DNA of 64,000 bases from Mesorhizobium xinjiangense (GTDB lineage Bacteria; Pseudomonadota; Alphaproteobacteria; Rhizobiales; Rhizobiaceae), in assembly GCF_009749525.1 (NCBI RefSeq), contig NZ_WOAC01000004.1, forward strand, positions 1 through 64,000, read 5' to 3'. Positions 54,923 through 64,000 of the stretch are shown here, in pieces. Both the position numbers and the translations under genes were made by a program. Positions within the stretch are counted from its first letter, which is position 1, and each line of letters begins with the position of its first letter. The notes beneath the pieces are model-generated. The model had not been told where the DNA came from. It did no database searches and worked only from the letters and a program-made list of their open reading frames with translations.

Positions 54923-55177
54923 ATGGCCGATGTGAGCAACGAGCTGATTTACGAGGTACTGAAGACGATGCAGGGGCGCTTGTCGCACATCGAGCACAAG
55001 CTCGGTGAGGTGGACAATCGACTTGTGTCGATTTCCGCGCAGGTGCGCGGTCTGTCCTCTGAAACCAATGCTGCTCACATGGATATTGGGAACATCTATC
55101 AGTCCATGACGCGGATGGATGAGAGCCTGGTGCGAATTGAACGTCGACTGAACATTGTCGACGAAACGACGGAGTGA
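54923..55177 (+). CDS. Small coiled-coil protein encoded between nuoE and nuoF
   Basis: 84 residues: [43 protein letters not shown], then a second amphipathic helix ([20 protein letters not shown]). Regular heptad spacing suggests a coiled coil. Its stop overlaps the nuoF leader by a few bases, so it is translated as part of the operon. Not a canonical complex I subunit. Similar short proteins with NELIYEVLK starts exist in Rhizobiales, often as stand-alone genes of unknown role. Confidence 0.7.
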   Translation: MADVSNELIYEVLKTMQGRLSHIEHKLGEVDNRLVSISAQVRGLSSETNAAHMDIGNIYQSMTRMDESLVRIERRLNIVDETTE

Positions 55178-55182
55178 AGGCC

Positions 55183-56487
55183 GTGCTAGCTGACAAGGAC
55201 CGCATCTTCACCAATATTTACGGCCAGTTCGACCGTTCCCTGAAGGGCGCCATGGCGCGCGGACACTGGGACGGTACCAAGGCTCTCCTGGACAAGGGGC
55301 GCGACTGGATCGTCAACGAGATGAAGGCGTCCGGGCTTCGCGGTCGCGGCGGGGCCGGATTCCCGACCGGACTGAAATGGTCCTTCATGCCCAAGGAATC
55401 CGATGGCCGACCGGCCTATCTGGTGGTCAATGCCGATGAGTCGGAACCCGGCACGTGCAAGGATCGTGACATCCTGCGCCACGATCCGCACACGTTGGTC
55501 GAGGGTTGCCTGGTGGCCGGTTTCGCCATGGGCGCAATTGCCGCCTACATTTATGTGCGTGGCGAATTCATCCGCGAGCGCGAGGCGTTGCAGCGCGCGA
55601 TTGACGAAGCCTACGAAGCCGGATTGATCGGCAAAAACAACAAGAACGGTTACGATTTTGATGTATTCGTTCACCACGGCGCCGGCGCTTACATTTGCGG
55701 CGAGGAGACCGCGCTGCTGGAAAGCCTTGAGGGCAAGAAGGGCCAGCCGAGGCTGAAGCCGCCATTCCCGGCCAATGTCGGCCTGTATGGTTGTCCGACG
55801 ACGGTGAACAACGTCGAATCGATTGCCGTCGCGCCGACGATCCTGCGCCGCGGCGCGGCCTGGTTCTCCTCCTTTGGACGGGAGAACAACAAGGGCACCA
55901 AGCTTTTCTGCATTTCGGGGCACGTCAACAATCCGTGCACGGTCGAAGAGGCCATGTCGATTCCGTTCCGCGAATTGATCGACAAGCACTGCGGCGGCAT
56001 TCGCGGCGGCTGGGACAATCTCTTGGCGGTGATCCCCGGCGGATCGTCGGTGCCGCTTGTACCGGCCGACCAGATTATCGACACGCCGATGGATTTCGAC
56101 GCATTGCGCGATCTGAAATCGGGTCTCGGCACGGCGGCCGTGATCGTCATGGACAAGTCGACCGACATCGTCAAAGCGATCGCCAGGCTCGCCTATTTCT
56201 ACAAGCACGAAAGCTGCGGCCAGTGCACGCCCTGCCGCGAGGGCACCGGCTGGATGTGGCGGGTTATGGAGCGGCTGGTGCGCGGCGAGGCGCAGAAGCG
56301 CGAGATCGACATGCTGCTCGATGTCACCAAGCAGGTCGAGGGCCATACGATCTGTGCGCTCGGCGACGCTGCGGCCTGGCCGATCCAGGGACTGATCCGG
56401 CATTTCCGGCCGGAGATCGAGCGCCGTATCGACGAGTTCACGCGCAACGCGCACCGTGCCGAGGTGGTGCTTGTCGCTGCGGAGTGA
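55183..56487 (+). CDS. nuoF: NADH-quinone oxidoreductase subunit F
   Basis: 434 residues, NADH- and FMN-binding subunit with a [4Fe-4S] cluster. Glycine-rich NADH/FMN loops [16 protein letters not shown] and [25 protein letters not shown]; cluster ligands in [15 protein letters not shown] and HTICALGD. The start is taken as GTG 55183 ([13 protein letters not shown]), with GGAG at 55171-55174; another in-frame GTG at 55174 overlaps the stop of the small upstream gene and would add three residues. The first version matches the 434-residue length of rhizobial NuoF. Confidence 0.95.
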   Translation: MLADKDRIFTNIYGQFDRSLKGAMARGHWDGTKALLDKGRDWIVNEMKASGLRGRGGAGFPTGLKWSFMPKESDGRPAYLVVNADESEPGTCKDRDILRHDPHTLVEGCLVAGFAMGAIAAYIYVRGEFIREREALQRAIDEAYEAGLIGKNNKNGYDFDVFVHHGAGAYICGEETALLESLEGKKGQPRLKPPFPANVGLYGCPTTVNNVESIAVAPTILRRGAAWFSSFGRENNKGTKLFCISGHVNNPCTVEEAMSIPFRELIDKHCGGIRGGWDNLLAVIPGGSSVPLVPADQIIDTPMDFDALRDLKSGLGTAAVIVMDKSTDIVKAIARLAYFYKHESCGQCTPCREGTGWMWRVMERLVRGEAQKREIDMLLDVTKQVEGHTICALGDAAAWPIQGLIRHFRPEIERRIDEFTRNAHRAEVVLVAAE

Positions 56488-56583
56488 GAAGAAACAAAGA
56501 AGACGGAGCCGGCGTGCCGCCGGTCACAGCATTCGAGGGACGCAGCCGGGCGGGCATTGAAAGCAACGACGAGGAGAAAACCG

Positions 56584-57315
56584 ATGTCGATGTCGTTCAT
56601 ACCCGAAGACCTGATGCCTGACGTTAAGACCATGGAAGCGCAGTTTGACAGGATGAGCCGTGATTTCTCGGCGATGTTTTCAGACCAGGCGGCGGGCAGC
56701 GTCAATCTGATGATGCAGCCCTTTGCCGCCGGCGCGGCCTTTGGCGCGGGCCTGGCCGGACAGGCACTCGGCGCCTGGATGGGCGCGGTCGCCGGATCGA
56801 TGGACGCGGCGCAGAAAATGTCGGTGGTGGCGCTGCGCAGCGAGGTTGATGACGACGATGCGCCGGCCTACAAGGCGCCGAAATCGCCGGCCAGGCGTGT
56901 GAAGGCGGCGGTCGACACCCTGGCCGAGGACGTCGAGGATGCAACCCGTGCGGCCATCCAGGCCGGCGGCGAGACTGCATTGGCGATCGAAAAGGATTTT
57001 GCCGATGCCGTCGATGCGGTGGCGCAGGGCAACCAGGCGTCCGGCGCAGGGCAGGCGAGGGACGCGATAGAGCGAGCGGCGGATCGTCCGGCGGTCGATT
57101 TCAGCGCCGGGCCCGATGATCTCAAGATGATCTCGGGCATTGGGGCGAAGATGGAACAGGTCCTCAACGGGCTCGGTGTGTGGACCTATGCGCAGATCGC
57201 CGCCTGGAGCGAAAAGGACATCGCCCGGGTGGAAGAGCATCTGGGCTTCAAGGGCCGTATCGGCCGTGACGCGTGGCAGAAACAGGCCGCGGAACTGATG
57301 AAAAGGACATCCTGA
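56584..57315 (+). CDS. Hypothetical protein with C-terminal helix-hairpin-helix-like domain, inside the nuo operon
   Basis: 243 residues. N-terminal half is helical with a hydrophobic Gly/Ala stretch ([26 protein letters not shown], about 45-70), followed by a charged helix. C-terminal 70 residues ([33 protein letters not shown]...[19 protein letters not shown]) are clearly homologous to the NuoE extension. Similar proteins are annotated in rhizobia as NADH:ubiquinone oxidoreductase-associated. ATG 56584 has a GAGGAG ribosome site. Probably a complex I accessory factor; function unproven. Confidence 0.7.
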   Translation: MSMSFIPEDLMPDVKTMEAQFDRMSRDFSAMFSDQAAGSVNLMMQPFAAGAAFGAGLAGQALGAWMGAVAGSMDAAQKMSVVALRSEVDDDDAPAYKAPKSPARRVKAAVDTLAEDVEDATRAAIQAGGETALAIEKDFADAVDAVAQGNQASGAGQARDAIERAADRPAVDFSAGPDDLKMISGIGAKMEQVLNGLGVWTYAQIAAWSEKDIARVEEHLGFKGRIGRDAWQKQAAELMKRTS

Positions 57316-57376
57316 TCGCGGTGATTCGCGGCAGGCAGGCAAAACCGGAACGGCGGCAAGCGCCGAGGACAGTTGG

Positions 57377-59458
57377 ATGACGAAGCTCAAGGTCGACGGC
57401 AAAGAGATCGAGGTACCCGACCACTTTACGCTGTTGCAGGCGGCGGAGCAGGCAGGCGCTGAAATACCGCGCTTCTGTTTCCATGACCGGCTGTCGATCG
57501 CCGGCAATTGCCGCATGTGCCTGGTCGAAGTGAAGGGCGGCCCACCCAAGCCCGCCGCGTCCTGCGCCATGGGCGTGCGCGATCTGCGCCCTGGCCCGAA
57601 TGGCGAGCCGCCGGAGGTTTTCACCAACACGCCGATGGTGAAGAAGGCGCGCGAAGGGGTGATGGAGTTCCTGCTCATCAACCACCCGCTCGACTGTCCG
57701 ATCTGCGACCAGGGCGGGGAATGCGACCTGCAGGACCAGGCCATGGCCTATGGTGTCGACTCGTCGCGCTTCCATGAGAACAAGCGGGCCGTGGAGGACA
57801 AGTATATCGGCCCGCTGGTCAAGACGATCATGACGCGCTGCATCCACTGCACACGCTGCGTGCGCTTCACCACCGAGGTCGCCGGCATCTCCGAGCTCGG
57901 CCTGATCGGCCGCGGCGAGGATGCCGAGATCACCACCTATCTCGAACAGGCGATGACGTCGGAATTGCAGGGCAATGTCATCGACTTGTGTCCGGTCGGT
58001 GCGTTGACGTCCAAGCCCTATGCCTTCCAGGCGCGGCCCTGGGAACTGACGAAGACCGAATCCATCGATGTGATGGACGCCGTCGGCTCGGCGATCCGGG
58101 TCGACACGCGCGGCCGCGAGGTCATGCGCGTCCTACCCCGCGTCAACGAGCAGGTGAACGAGGAGTGGATCTCCGACAAGACGCGCTTCATCTGGGACGG
58201 CCTGCGTTCGCAACGTCTCGACAGGCCTTATGTCCGCCAGAACGGCCGGCTGGTCCCTGCCTCGTGGAATGCCGCCTTTGCCGCCATCGCCGAGCGGGTG
58301 GGTGCGACGGCGCCAGAACGCATTGGTGCGATTGCCGGCGATCTGGCGACGGTCGAGGAGATGTTCGCGCTCAAGCTGCTCATGCAGTCGCTCGGCTCGG
58401 CCAATATGGACTGCCGCCAGGACGGCGCGGCGCTCGACCCTGAAAACGGGCGCGCCAGCTACATCTTCAACCCGACCATCGAAGGCATCGAGGATGCCGA
58501 TGCGCTGCTCATCGTCGGAGCCAATCCGCGCTTCGAGGCCTCGGTCATCAATGCGCGCATTCGCAAGCGCTGGCGCGCCGGCACATTCCCGATCGGCGTG
58601 GTCGGCGACATGGGCGATCTGCGCTACGACTACGAGATGCTGGGTGCCGGTCCCGACACATTGAAGGATCTGGCCGAGGGCAACGGCAAATTCTTCCAGG
58701 TCCTGAAGAAGGCGAAACGTCCGATGGTCATTGTCGGCCAGGGTGCGCTCGCGCGCAGCGACGGCGGCGCCGTGCTCGCACTGGCGGCAAAGCTGGCCGG
58801 AGTGGTGGGCGCGGTGGCCGACGACTGGAACGGTTTTGGCGTGCTGCACACCGCGGCGGCACGGGTCGGCGGTCTCGATCTCGGCTTCGTGCCGGGTGAG
58901 GGCGGCAAGGACATTGCCGCCATGATGGGCGCGCTCGACGTGCTCTTCCTGCTCGGTGCCGACGAATTCGACATGAACAAGATCGGCAACGCCTTCACCG
59001 TCTATATCGGCAGCCATGGCGATGCCGGGGCACACCGCGCCGACGTAATCCTGCCGGGAGCCACCTACACCGAGAAATCCGGTACCTATGTCAATACCGA
59101 GGGCCGTGTGCAGATGACGTCCCGGGCCGGCTTCGCTCCGGGCGAAGCCAAGGAGGACTGGGCCGTTTTGCGCGCACTGTCCGACACTTTGGGCAACAAG
59201 TTGCCCTTCGATTCGCTCGCTCAGTTGCGCGGCATGCTCTACGACACGCATCCGCATCTTTCCGCGGTTGACGAGATCGCCGCGGGCGACCCGGCCGATA
59301 TCGCCAAGCTGGCAAAGACGACAGGCCGGCTCGGCAAGAGCGGATTCGTCTCGGCCGTGAAGGATTTTTATCTGACGAACCCGATCGCGCGTGCCTCCGC
59401 CGTGATGGCGGAATGCTCGGCGCTGGCGCGCGGCGGCTTCAAGCAGGCTGCGGAATAG
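57377..59458 (+). CDS. nuoG: NADH-quinone oxidoreductase subunit G
   Basis: 693 residues, iron-sulfur electron wire of complex I. N-terminal [2Fe-2S] ligands Cys34, Cys45, Cys48, Cys63; the His-Cys3 cluster in [18 protein letters not shown]; and the [4Fe-4S] motif [10 protein letters not shown] near residue 155. The remaining part is a molybdopterin-oxidoreductase-like fold without cofactor. Start ATG 57377, 61 bp after the preceding gene. Confidence 0.97.
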   Translation: MTKLKVDGKEIEVPDHFTLLQAAEQAGAEIPRFCFHDRLSIAGNCRMCLVEVKGGPPKPAASCAMGVRDLRPGPNGEPPEVFTNTPMVKKAREGVMEFLLINHPLDCPICDQGGECDLQDQAMAYGVDSSRFHENKRAVEDKYIGPLVKTIMTRCIHCTRCVRFTTEVAGISELGLIGRGEDAEITTYLEQAMTSELQGNVIDLCPVGALTSKPYAFQARPWELTKTESIDVMDAVGSAIRVDTRGREVMRVLPRVNEQVNEEWISDKTRFIWDGLRSQRLDRPYVRQNGRLVPASWNAAFAAIAERVGATAPERIGAIAGDLATVEEMFALKLLMQSLGSANMDCRQDGAALDPENGRASYIFNPTIEGIEDADALLIVGANPRFEASVINARIRKRWRAGTFPIGVVGDMGDLRYDYEMLGAGPDTLKDLAEGNGKFFQVLKKAKRPMVIVGQGALARSDGGAVLALAAKLAGVVGAVADDWNGFGVLHTAAARVGGLDLGFVPGEGGKDIAAMMGALDVLFLLGADEFDMNKIGNAFTVYIGSHGDAGAHRADVILPGATYTEKSGTYVNTEGRVQMTSRAGFAPGEAKEDWAVLRALSDTLGNKLPFDSLAQLRGMLYDTHPHLSAVDEIAAGDPADIAKLAKTTGRLGKSGFVSAVKDFYLTNPIARASAVMAECSALARGGFKQAAE

Positions 59459-59468
59459 GGCAGGGGCA

Positions 59469-60515
59469 ATGGACAGTTTCTTTACGATCTACGTGCTGCC
59501 TGCACTGATCATTCTTTTGAAGTCGGTGGCCATGCTGGTCATCCTGCTGATCTTCGTCGCATACATTCTTTATGCCGACCGCAAGATCTGGGCGGCCGTT
59601 CAGTTGCGGCGCGGTCCCAACGTGGTCGGCCCGTGGGGGCTGCTGCAGGCCTTTGCCGACCTGTTGAAATTCGTCTTCAAGGAGCCCGTCATCCCGTCCG
59701 GCGCCAACAAGGGCGTCTTCTTGCTGGCACCGCTGGTCTCGGCCGTTCTTGCTATGGCGGCCTGGGCGGTCATCCCGGTCAACGAGGGCTGGGCGGTCGC
59801 CAACATCAATGTCGGCATCCTTTATGTCTTCGCCATCTCCTCGCTCGAGGTCTATGGCGTCATCATGGGCGGCTGGGCGTCGAACTCGAAATATCCGTTC
59901 CTCGGCGCCCTGCGCTCGGCGGCGCAGATGGTGTCCTACGAAGTCTCGATCGGCTTTGTCATCATCACCGTTCTTCTGTGCGTCGGTTCGCTCAACCTCA
60001 CCGATATCGTTCTTTCGCAGCGTGACGGGCTCGGCACCATGGCCGGACTGCCCAACAGCTTCCTGGACTGGCACTGGCTCGCCCTGTTCCCGATGTTCAT
60101 CGTCTTCTTCATCTCGGCCCTGGCCGAGACGAACCGGCCGCCCTTCGACCTGGTGGAAGCCGAATCGGAACTCGTCGCCGGCCATATGATCGAATATTCG
60201 TCGACGCCGTTCCTGCTGTTCTTCCTGGGCGAATATGTCGCGATCGTCTTGATGTGTGCGCTCACCACGATACTTTTCCTGGGAGGATGGCTGCCGCCGT
60301 TCGATTTCGCGCCCTTCACCTGGGTGCCGGGCGTCGTCTGGTTCGTCCTCAAGGTGTGCGCGGTGTTCTTCATGTTCGCTCTGGTGAAGAGCTTCGTGCC
60401 GCGCTACCGCTATGACCAGCTGATGCGTCTGGGCTGGAAGGTCTTCCTGCCGATCTCGCTGTTCATGGTCGTGGCGACCGCCGCCTTCCTGAAATTCACC
60501 GGCCTGGTGGCGTGA
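59469..60515 (+). CDS. nuoH: NADH-quinone oxidoreductase subunit H
   Basis: 348 residues, eight membrane helices, the membrane subunit shaping the quinone chamber. Conserved [52 protein letters not shown] and [25 protein letters not shown]. Starts 10 bp after nuoG. Confidence 0.97.
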   Translation: MDSFFTIYVLPALIILLKSVAMLVILLIFVAYILYADRKIWAAVQLRRGPNVVGPWGLLQAFADLLKFVFKEPVIPSGANKGVFLLAPLVSAVLAMAAWAVIPVNEGWAVANINVGILYVFAISSLEVYGVIMGGWASNSKYPFLGALRSAAQMVSYEVSIGFVIITVLLCVGSLNLTDIVLSQRDGLGTMAGLPNSFLDWHWLALFPMFIVFFISALAETNRPPFDLVEAESELVAGHMIEYSSTPFLLFFLGEYVAIVLMCALTTILFLGGWLPPFDFAPFTWVPGVVWFVLKVCAVFFMFALVKSFVPRYRYDQLMRLGWKVFLPISLFMVVATAAFLKFTGLVA

Positions 60516-60516
60516 C

Positions 60517-60708
60517 ATGAGTATGGCTCTCATCGGTGCCCTTGTTGGACTGATCGTCGCGGCGGCGGACTTCTATTTCCTGCGCTTGCTCGCCGGCCGC
60601 GTCGAACTGCCGGAGACCAAGCGCGTCCTCAACATCACCGGTCTCAGCCAGTTCGTGCTGCTGCCGGTCATCGGCTACTTCGTAGCCCCACTGTTTTCGG
60701 GAGAATGA
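60517..60708 (+). CDS. Small two-helix membrane protein encoded between nuoH and nuoI
   Basis: 63 residues with two probable membrane helices ([22 protein letters not shown] and [19 protein letters not shown]). The ATG at 60517 lies 1 bp after the nuoH stop, and the stop TGA (60706-60708) overlaps the region just before the nuoI start. Tight packing at both ends supports real expression in the operon. Not a recognised complex I subunit. Confidence 0.75.
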   Translation: MSMALIGALVGLIVAAADFYFLRLLAGRVELPETKRVLNITGLSQFVLLPVIGYFVAPLFSGE

Positions 60709-60710
60709 CG

Positions 60711-61202
60711 ATGTCTGCTCTCGCCCAAGCTGCCAAATCACTCCTCTTGAAGGAGTTTTTCGGCGCCGTCGCGCTTTCCATGCGCCAGTTCTTCGCGCCG
60801 AAATACACGATCAACTATCCGCACGAAAAAGGGCCGATCAGCCCACGCTTTCGCGGCGAGCATGCGCTGCGCCGCTATCCCAACGGCGAGGAACGCTGCA
60901 TCGCATGCAAGCTTTGCGAAGCGATCTGCCCGGCACAGGCCATCACCATCGAGGCGGGACCGCGCCGCAATGACGGCACGCGCCGCACCGTGCGCTACGA
61001 CATCGACATGGTGAAGTGCATCTATTGCGGCTTTTGCCAGGAGGCCTGCCCGGTCGACGCAATCGTGGAGGGGCCGAATTTCGAGTTCGCCACCGAAACG
61101 CGCGAGGAACTCTACTACGACAAGGACAAGCTGCTCGCCAACGGCGACCGCTGGGAGCGCGAGATCGCGCGCAATATTCAACTGGATTCGCCGTATCGGT
61201 GA
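60711..61202 (+). CDS. nuoI: NADH-quinone oxidoreductase subunit I
   Basis: 163 residues; two [4Fe-4S] clusters ([18 protein letters not shown] and [18 protein letters not shown]). The ATG at 60711 ([12 protein letters not shown]) is preferred over the ATG at 60705 because it gives the family's standard length and start. A 118-bp gap without features follows before nuoJ. Confidence 0.97.
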   Translation: MSALAQAAKSLLLKEFFGAVALSMRQFFAPKYTINYPHEKGPISPRFRGEHALRRYPNGEERCIACKLCEAICPAQAITIEAGPRRNDGTRRTVRYDIDMVKCIYCGFCQEACPVDAIVEGPNFEFATETREELYYDKDKLLANGDRWEREIARNIQLDSPYR

Positions 61203-61320
61203 ATGCACAGAGATGGACGGGCGACAGCCGCTCGTCTAAGGACAGGGCGGCCCGGGCCGGGGACGGTCGGGGCCGGAAACAGGCGAAGCCCAGGCACCGC
61301 CGCTCGAACCGGGGGAACCC

Positions 61321-61941
61321 ATGCTTACAGGACTAGAGGCGATCTTCTTCTATCTTTTCGCCTTCATCGCGATCGGGGCGGCCTTCATGGTCATCTCCGC
61401 GCGCAATCCCGTGCATTCGGTACTCTATCTCATCCTGACCTTCTTCAATGCGGCGGCGCTGTTCCTGCTGACGGGGGCCGAGTTCCTGGCAATGATCCTG
61501 CTCGTCGTCTATGTCGGCGCGGTCGCGGTGCTGTTCCTCTTCGTCGTCATGATGCTCGATGTCGATTTTACCGAGCTCAAGCAGGGAGCGCTGCAATACG
61601 CGCCCATCGGCGCGCTGGTCGGGCTGATCCTGGCGGCGGAACTGATCGTCGTTGTCGGCGGCTATTCCTTCGCGCCCGAACTGGCCGCGCAGACCGCGAT
61701 GCCGACGCCGGCCTTGGCTGAGCGCCACAACACCGCGGCTCTCGGCGACATTCTTTATACGGACTACATCTACTTCTTCCAGATCGCAGGTCTGGTGCTG
61801 CTCGTGGCCATGGTGGGCGCCATCGTGCTGACGCTGCGCCACAAGGTCGGGGTCAAGCGTCAGAGCATACCCGCTCAGGTTGCCCGCACTCCGCAGACGG
61901 CCATCGAGGTGGTGGAAGTCGACACTGGCAAGGGAATTTGA
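61321..61941 (+). CDS. nuoJ: NADH-quinone oxidoreductase subunit J
   Basis: 206 residues, five membrane helices. Conserved [56 protein letters not shown] split over the family pattern. Its tail ([20 protein letters not shown]) is hydrophilic. Ends 11 bp before the nuoK start. Confidence 0.96.
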   Translation: MLTGLEAIFFYLFAFIAIGAAFMVISARNPVHSVLYLILTFFNAAALFLLTGAEFLAMILLVVYVGAVAVLFLFVVMMLDVDFTELKQGALQYAPIGALVGLILAAELIVVVGGYSFAPELAAQTAMPTPALAERHNTAALGDILYTDYIYFFQIAGLVLLVAMVGAIVLTLRHKVGVKRQSIPAQVARTPQTAIEVVEVDTGKGI

Positions 61942-61952
61942 CGGGTAGCATC

Positions 61953-62261
61953 ATGGAAGTCGGTATCTCACATTTTCTAACCGTCTCGGCCATCATGTTC
62001 ACGCTTGGCGTGTTCGGGATATTCCTGAACCGGAAGAACGTCATCGTCATCCTGATGTCGATCGAACTCATTCTCCTGGCGGTGAACCTGAATTTCGTCG
62101 CCTTCTCGGCCGCCCTGGGCGACCTGGTCGGTCAGGCCTTCGCGCTGTTCGTGCTCACGGTCGCCGCCGCAGAGGCGGCCATCGGACTTGCCATTCTCGT
62201 CGTCTTCTACCGCAACCGCGGTTCGATCGCGGTCGAAGACGTCAACATGATGAAGGGCTGA
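61953..62261 (+). CDS. nuoK: NADH-quinone oxidoreductase subunit K
   Basis: 102 residues, three membrane helices, with the two conserved membrane glutamates in [14 protein letters not shown] and [15 protein letters not shown] 61953 gives the standard length; an in-frame earlier ATG at 61938 overlapping nuoJ is less likely. Proton-channel subunit related to MrpC. Confidence 0.96.
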   Translation: MEVGISHFLTVSAIMFTLGVFGIFLNRKNVIVILMSIELILLAVNLNFVAFSAALGDLVGQAFALFVLTVAAAEAAIGLAILVVFYRNRGSIAVEDVNMMKG

Positions 62262-62272
62262 CGGGACAGATC

Positions 62273-64000
62273 ATGTATCAGACGATCGTTTTTCTGCCGC
62301 TCGTCGGCTTTCTCATTGCCGGGCTCTTCGGCCGCTCGATCGGCGCCAAGGCGAGCGAATATGTGACGTCGGGCTTCCTGGTGATCTCGGCGCTCCTGTC
62401 ATGGGTGGCCTTCTTCACCGTCGGGTTCGGCGACGGAGAGACCTTCACCGTGCCGGTGATGCGCTTCATCCAGTCGGGCAGCCTCGATGCCGACTGGGCG
62501 TTGCGCGTCGACACGCTGACCGTGGTCATGCTGGTGGTGGTCAACACCGTCTCGGCCCTAGTGCACATCTATTCGATCGGCTACATGCACAACGATCCGC
62601 ACCGGCCGCGCTTCTTCGCCTATCTGTCGCTGTTCACCTTCGCCATGCTCATGCTGGTGACGTCGGACAATCTGGTGCAGATGTTCTTCGGCTGGGAAGG
62701 CGTCGGGCTTGCCTCCTATCTGCTGATCGGCTTCTGGTACAAGAAACCGTCGGCAAATGCGGCGGCGATCAAGGCCTTCGTCGTCAACCGTATCGGCGAT
62801 TTCGGCTTCGCGCTCGGCATCTTCGGCGTCTTCGTGCTCTTCGGCTCGGTCAATTTCGACGTCATCTTCAACGGCACCCAGGCCTTCATGCCGGACGTCG
62901 AGAACAGCGAGACGGTTCTTAACTTCCTTGGCTACCAGCTCGACCATCATGCCGCGCTGACCGTGGTCTGCCTGCTCCTGTTCATGGGGGCCATGGGCAA
63001 GTCGGCGCAGGTGCCGCTGCACACCTGGCTGCCGGACGCCATGGAAGGCCCCACACCGGTTTCGGCGCTGATTCATGCCGCGACCATGGTCACGGCCGGC
63101 GTCTTCATGGTGGCGCGGCTGTCACCGATCTTCGAACTTTCGCACACCGCGCTGATCATCGTCACCTTCATTGGCGCCTTCACCGCCTTCTTCGCGGCGA
63201 CCGTCGGCCTGGTGCAAAACGACATCAAGCGGGTGATCGCCTATTCGACCTGCTCGCAGCTCGGCTATATGTTCGTGGCGATCGGGCTCGGCTTTTATTC
63301 GGCGGCCATCTTCCACCTGTTCACGCATGCCTTCTTCAAGGCACTCTTGTTCCTTGGCTCGGGCTCGGTCATCCACGCCGTTTCGGACGAGCAGGACATG
63401 CGAAAGATGGGCGGCCTGCGCCGGCTCATTCCCTACACCTACTGGATGATGATCATCGGCACCCTGGCGCTGACGGGCGTGGGCATTCCGGCCACTCTCA
63501 TCGGCACGGCCGGGTTCTTCTCCAAGGACGCCATCATCGAAGGCGCCTTCGTCGGCCACAACGCCATGGCGATGACGGCCTTCATCCTCCTGGTGGTGGC
63601 GGCCATCTTCACCAGCTTCTATTCGTGGCGGCTGATCTTCATGACCTTCCACGGCCGTCCGCGCGCAACCGCCGACGTCATGCATCACGTGCATGAATCG
63701 CCCATGGTCATGCTGGTGCCGCTGTTCATCCTGGCCGCCGGGGCGCTGTTTGCCGGCGTCATCTTCCACGAATATTTCATCGGCCACGACTACGAGCATT
63801 TCTGGAAAGGCGCGCTCTTCACGCTGCCGGACAATCACATCCTGCACGAGTTCCACGACATACCGCTGTGGGCGAAGCTGTCGCCCTTCGTGGCCATGCT
63901 GCTCGGGCTGGGCGTTGCCTACCAGTTCTATATCCGCTCGCCGGAGACACCGCGCAAGCTGGCCGGGCAGCATCGTCTGCTCTACGCCTTCCTGCTCAAC
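62273..64000 (+). CDS. nuoL: NADH-quinone oxidoreductase subunit L, partial
   Basis: First 576 residues; continues past the window edge. Antiporter-like proton pump: [20 protein letters not shown] (conserved membrane Glu), [44 protein letters not shown], and [12 protein letters not shown]-like ([25 protein letters not shown]). Start ATG 62273, 11 bp after nuoK. Confidence 0.97.
   Translation, partial: MYQTIVFLPLVGFLIAGLFGRSIGAKASEYVTSGFLVISALLSWVAFFTVGFGDGETFTVPVMRFIQSGSLDADWALRVDTLTVVMLVVVNTVSALVHIYSIGYMHNDPHRPRFFAYLSLFTFAMLMLVTSDNLVQMFFGWEGVGLASYLLIGFWYKKPSANAAAIKAFVVNRIGDFGFALGIFGVFVLFGSVNFDVIFNGTQAFMPDVENSETVLNFLGYQLDHHAALTVVCLLLFMGAMGKSAQVPLHTWLPDAMEGPTPVSALIHAATMVTAGVFMVARLSPIFELSHTALIIVTFIGAFTAFFAATVGLVQNDIKRVIAYSTCSQLGYMFVAIGLGFYSAAIFHLFTHAFFKALLFLGSGSVIHAVSDEQDMRKMGGLRRLIPYTYWMMIIGTLALTGVGIPATLIGTAGFFSKDAIIEGAFVGHNAMAMTAFILLVVAAIFTSFYSWRLIFMTFHGRPRATADVMHHVHESPMVMLVPLFILAAGALFAGVIFHEYFIGHDYEHFWKGALFTLPDNHILHEFHDIPLWAKLSPFVAMLLGLGVAYQFYIRSPETPRKLAGQHRLLYAFLLN

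Noticed and set aside
59439-60533. Long leftward frame opposite nuoH
   Set aside because: Antisense shadow: rich in His/Asp/Glu/Gln/Arg from complemented membrane-helix codons, no domain, and nuoH is unmistakable.

Overview
The window is a 64 kb stretch of high-GC chromosomal DNA from an alphaproteobacterium, most likely of the Rhizobiales/Hyphomicrobiales (Phyllobacteriaceae/Mesorhizobium-like). This rests on the recA, cckA and divK sequences, a Mur-type Fur regulator divergent from sitABCD, a Cys-depleted DksA, alphaproteobacterial LexA boxes (GAAC-N7-GAAC), a NuoE with a long C-terminal extension, and the rhizobial gene order dinB / DUF3572 / divK / rpmG / NUDIX / DUF983 / rnr / topA. Genus is inference. 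No rRNA, tRNA, phage, CRISPR or intact insertion sequence was seen.

Layout. 1-8.5 kb: 5' part of a glutathione-dependent formaldehyde dehydrogenase, a membrane adenylate cyclase, propionyl-CoA carboxylase alpha (pccA), a HAD phosphatase and dnaE. 8.5-12.7 kb: manganese ABC transporter sitABCD, divergent from its probable regulator mur, with promoter and operator visible between them. 12.8-21 kb: OmpA-like lipoprotein, pseudouridine catabolism genes psuK-psuG, recA with two SOS-box candidates, a YcjX/YcjF-like pair, sixA and dksA. 21-29 kb: a divergent pair of citrate-synthase-fold proteins (one carrying an N-terminal DNA-binding helix), a FliO-like protein, the cell-cycle kinase cckA, and a soluble sugar dehydrogenase with its cytochrome c. 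29-36 kb: urea ABC transporter urtABCDE behind a near-perfect sigma-54 promoter, with an unusual tandem hairpin repeat upstream. 36-40.6 kb: dinB (SOS box), GNAT, HAD, DUF3572, divK, then a 418-bp structured non-coding gap where pleD would be expected, DUF6429 and rpmG. 40.7-48 kb: topA-rnr-DUF983-NUDIX-MFS, leftward. 48-50.5 kb: two small hypothetical genes and a YcaQ-like DNA glycosylase. 50.8-64 kb: the complex I operon nuoABCDEFGHIJKL (nuoL cut by the window edge) with three extra small or accessory genes inserted.

Together these are mostly housekeeping functions: respiration (nuo), replication and repair (dnaE, recA, dinB, topA, ycaQ-like), cell-cycle control (cckA, divK) and nutrient uptake (Mn, urea). 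The least explained features are repeats. A dispersed palindromic element occurs in four copies, and its conserved termini contain the TAG stop codons of sitD, psuG and dksA. A separate AT-rich composite hairpin repeat is duplicated in tandem (2 x 166 bp) just upstream of the urt promoter. Other points worth attention are the structured gap after divK, the heptanucleotide repeat between nuoC and nuoD, and the unannotated small proteins inside the nuo operon.
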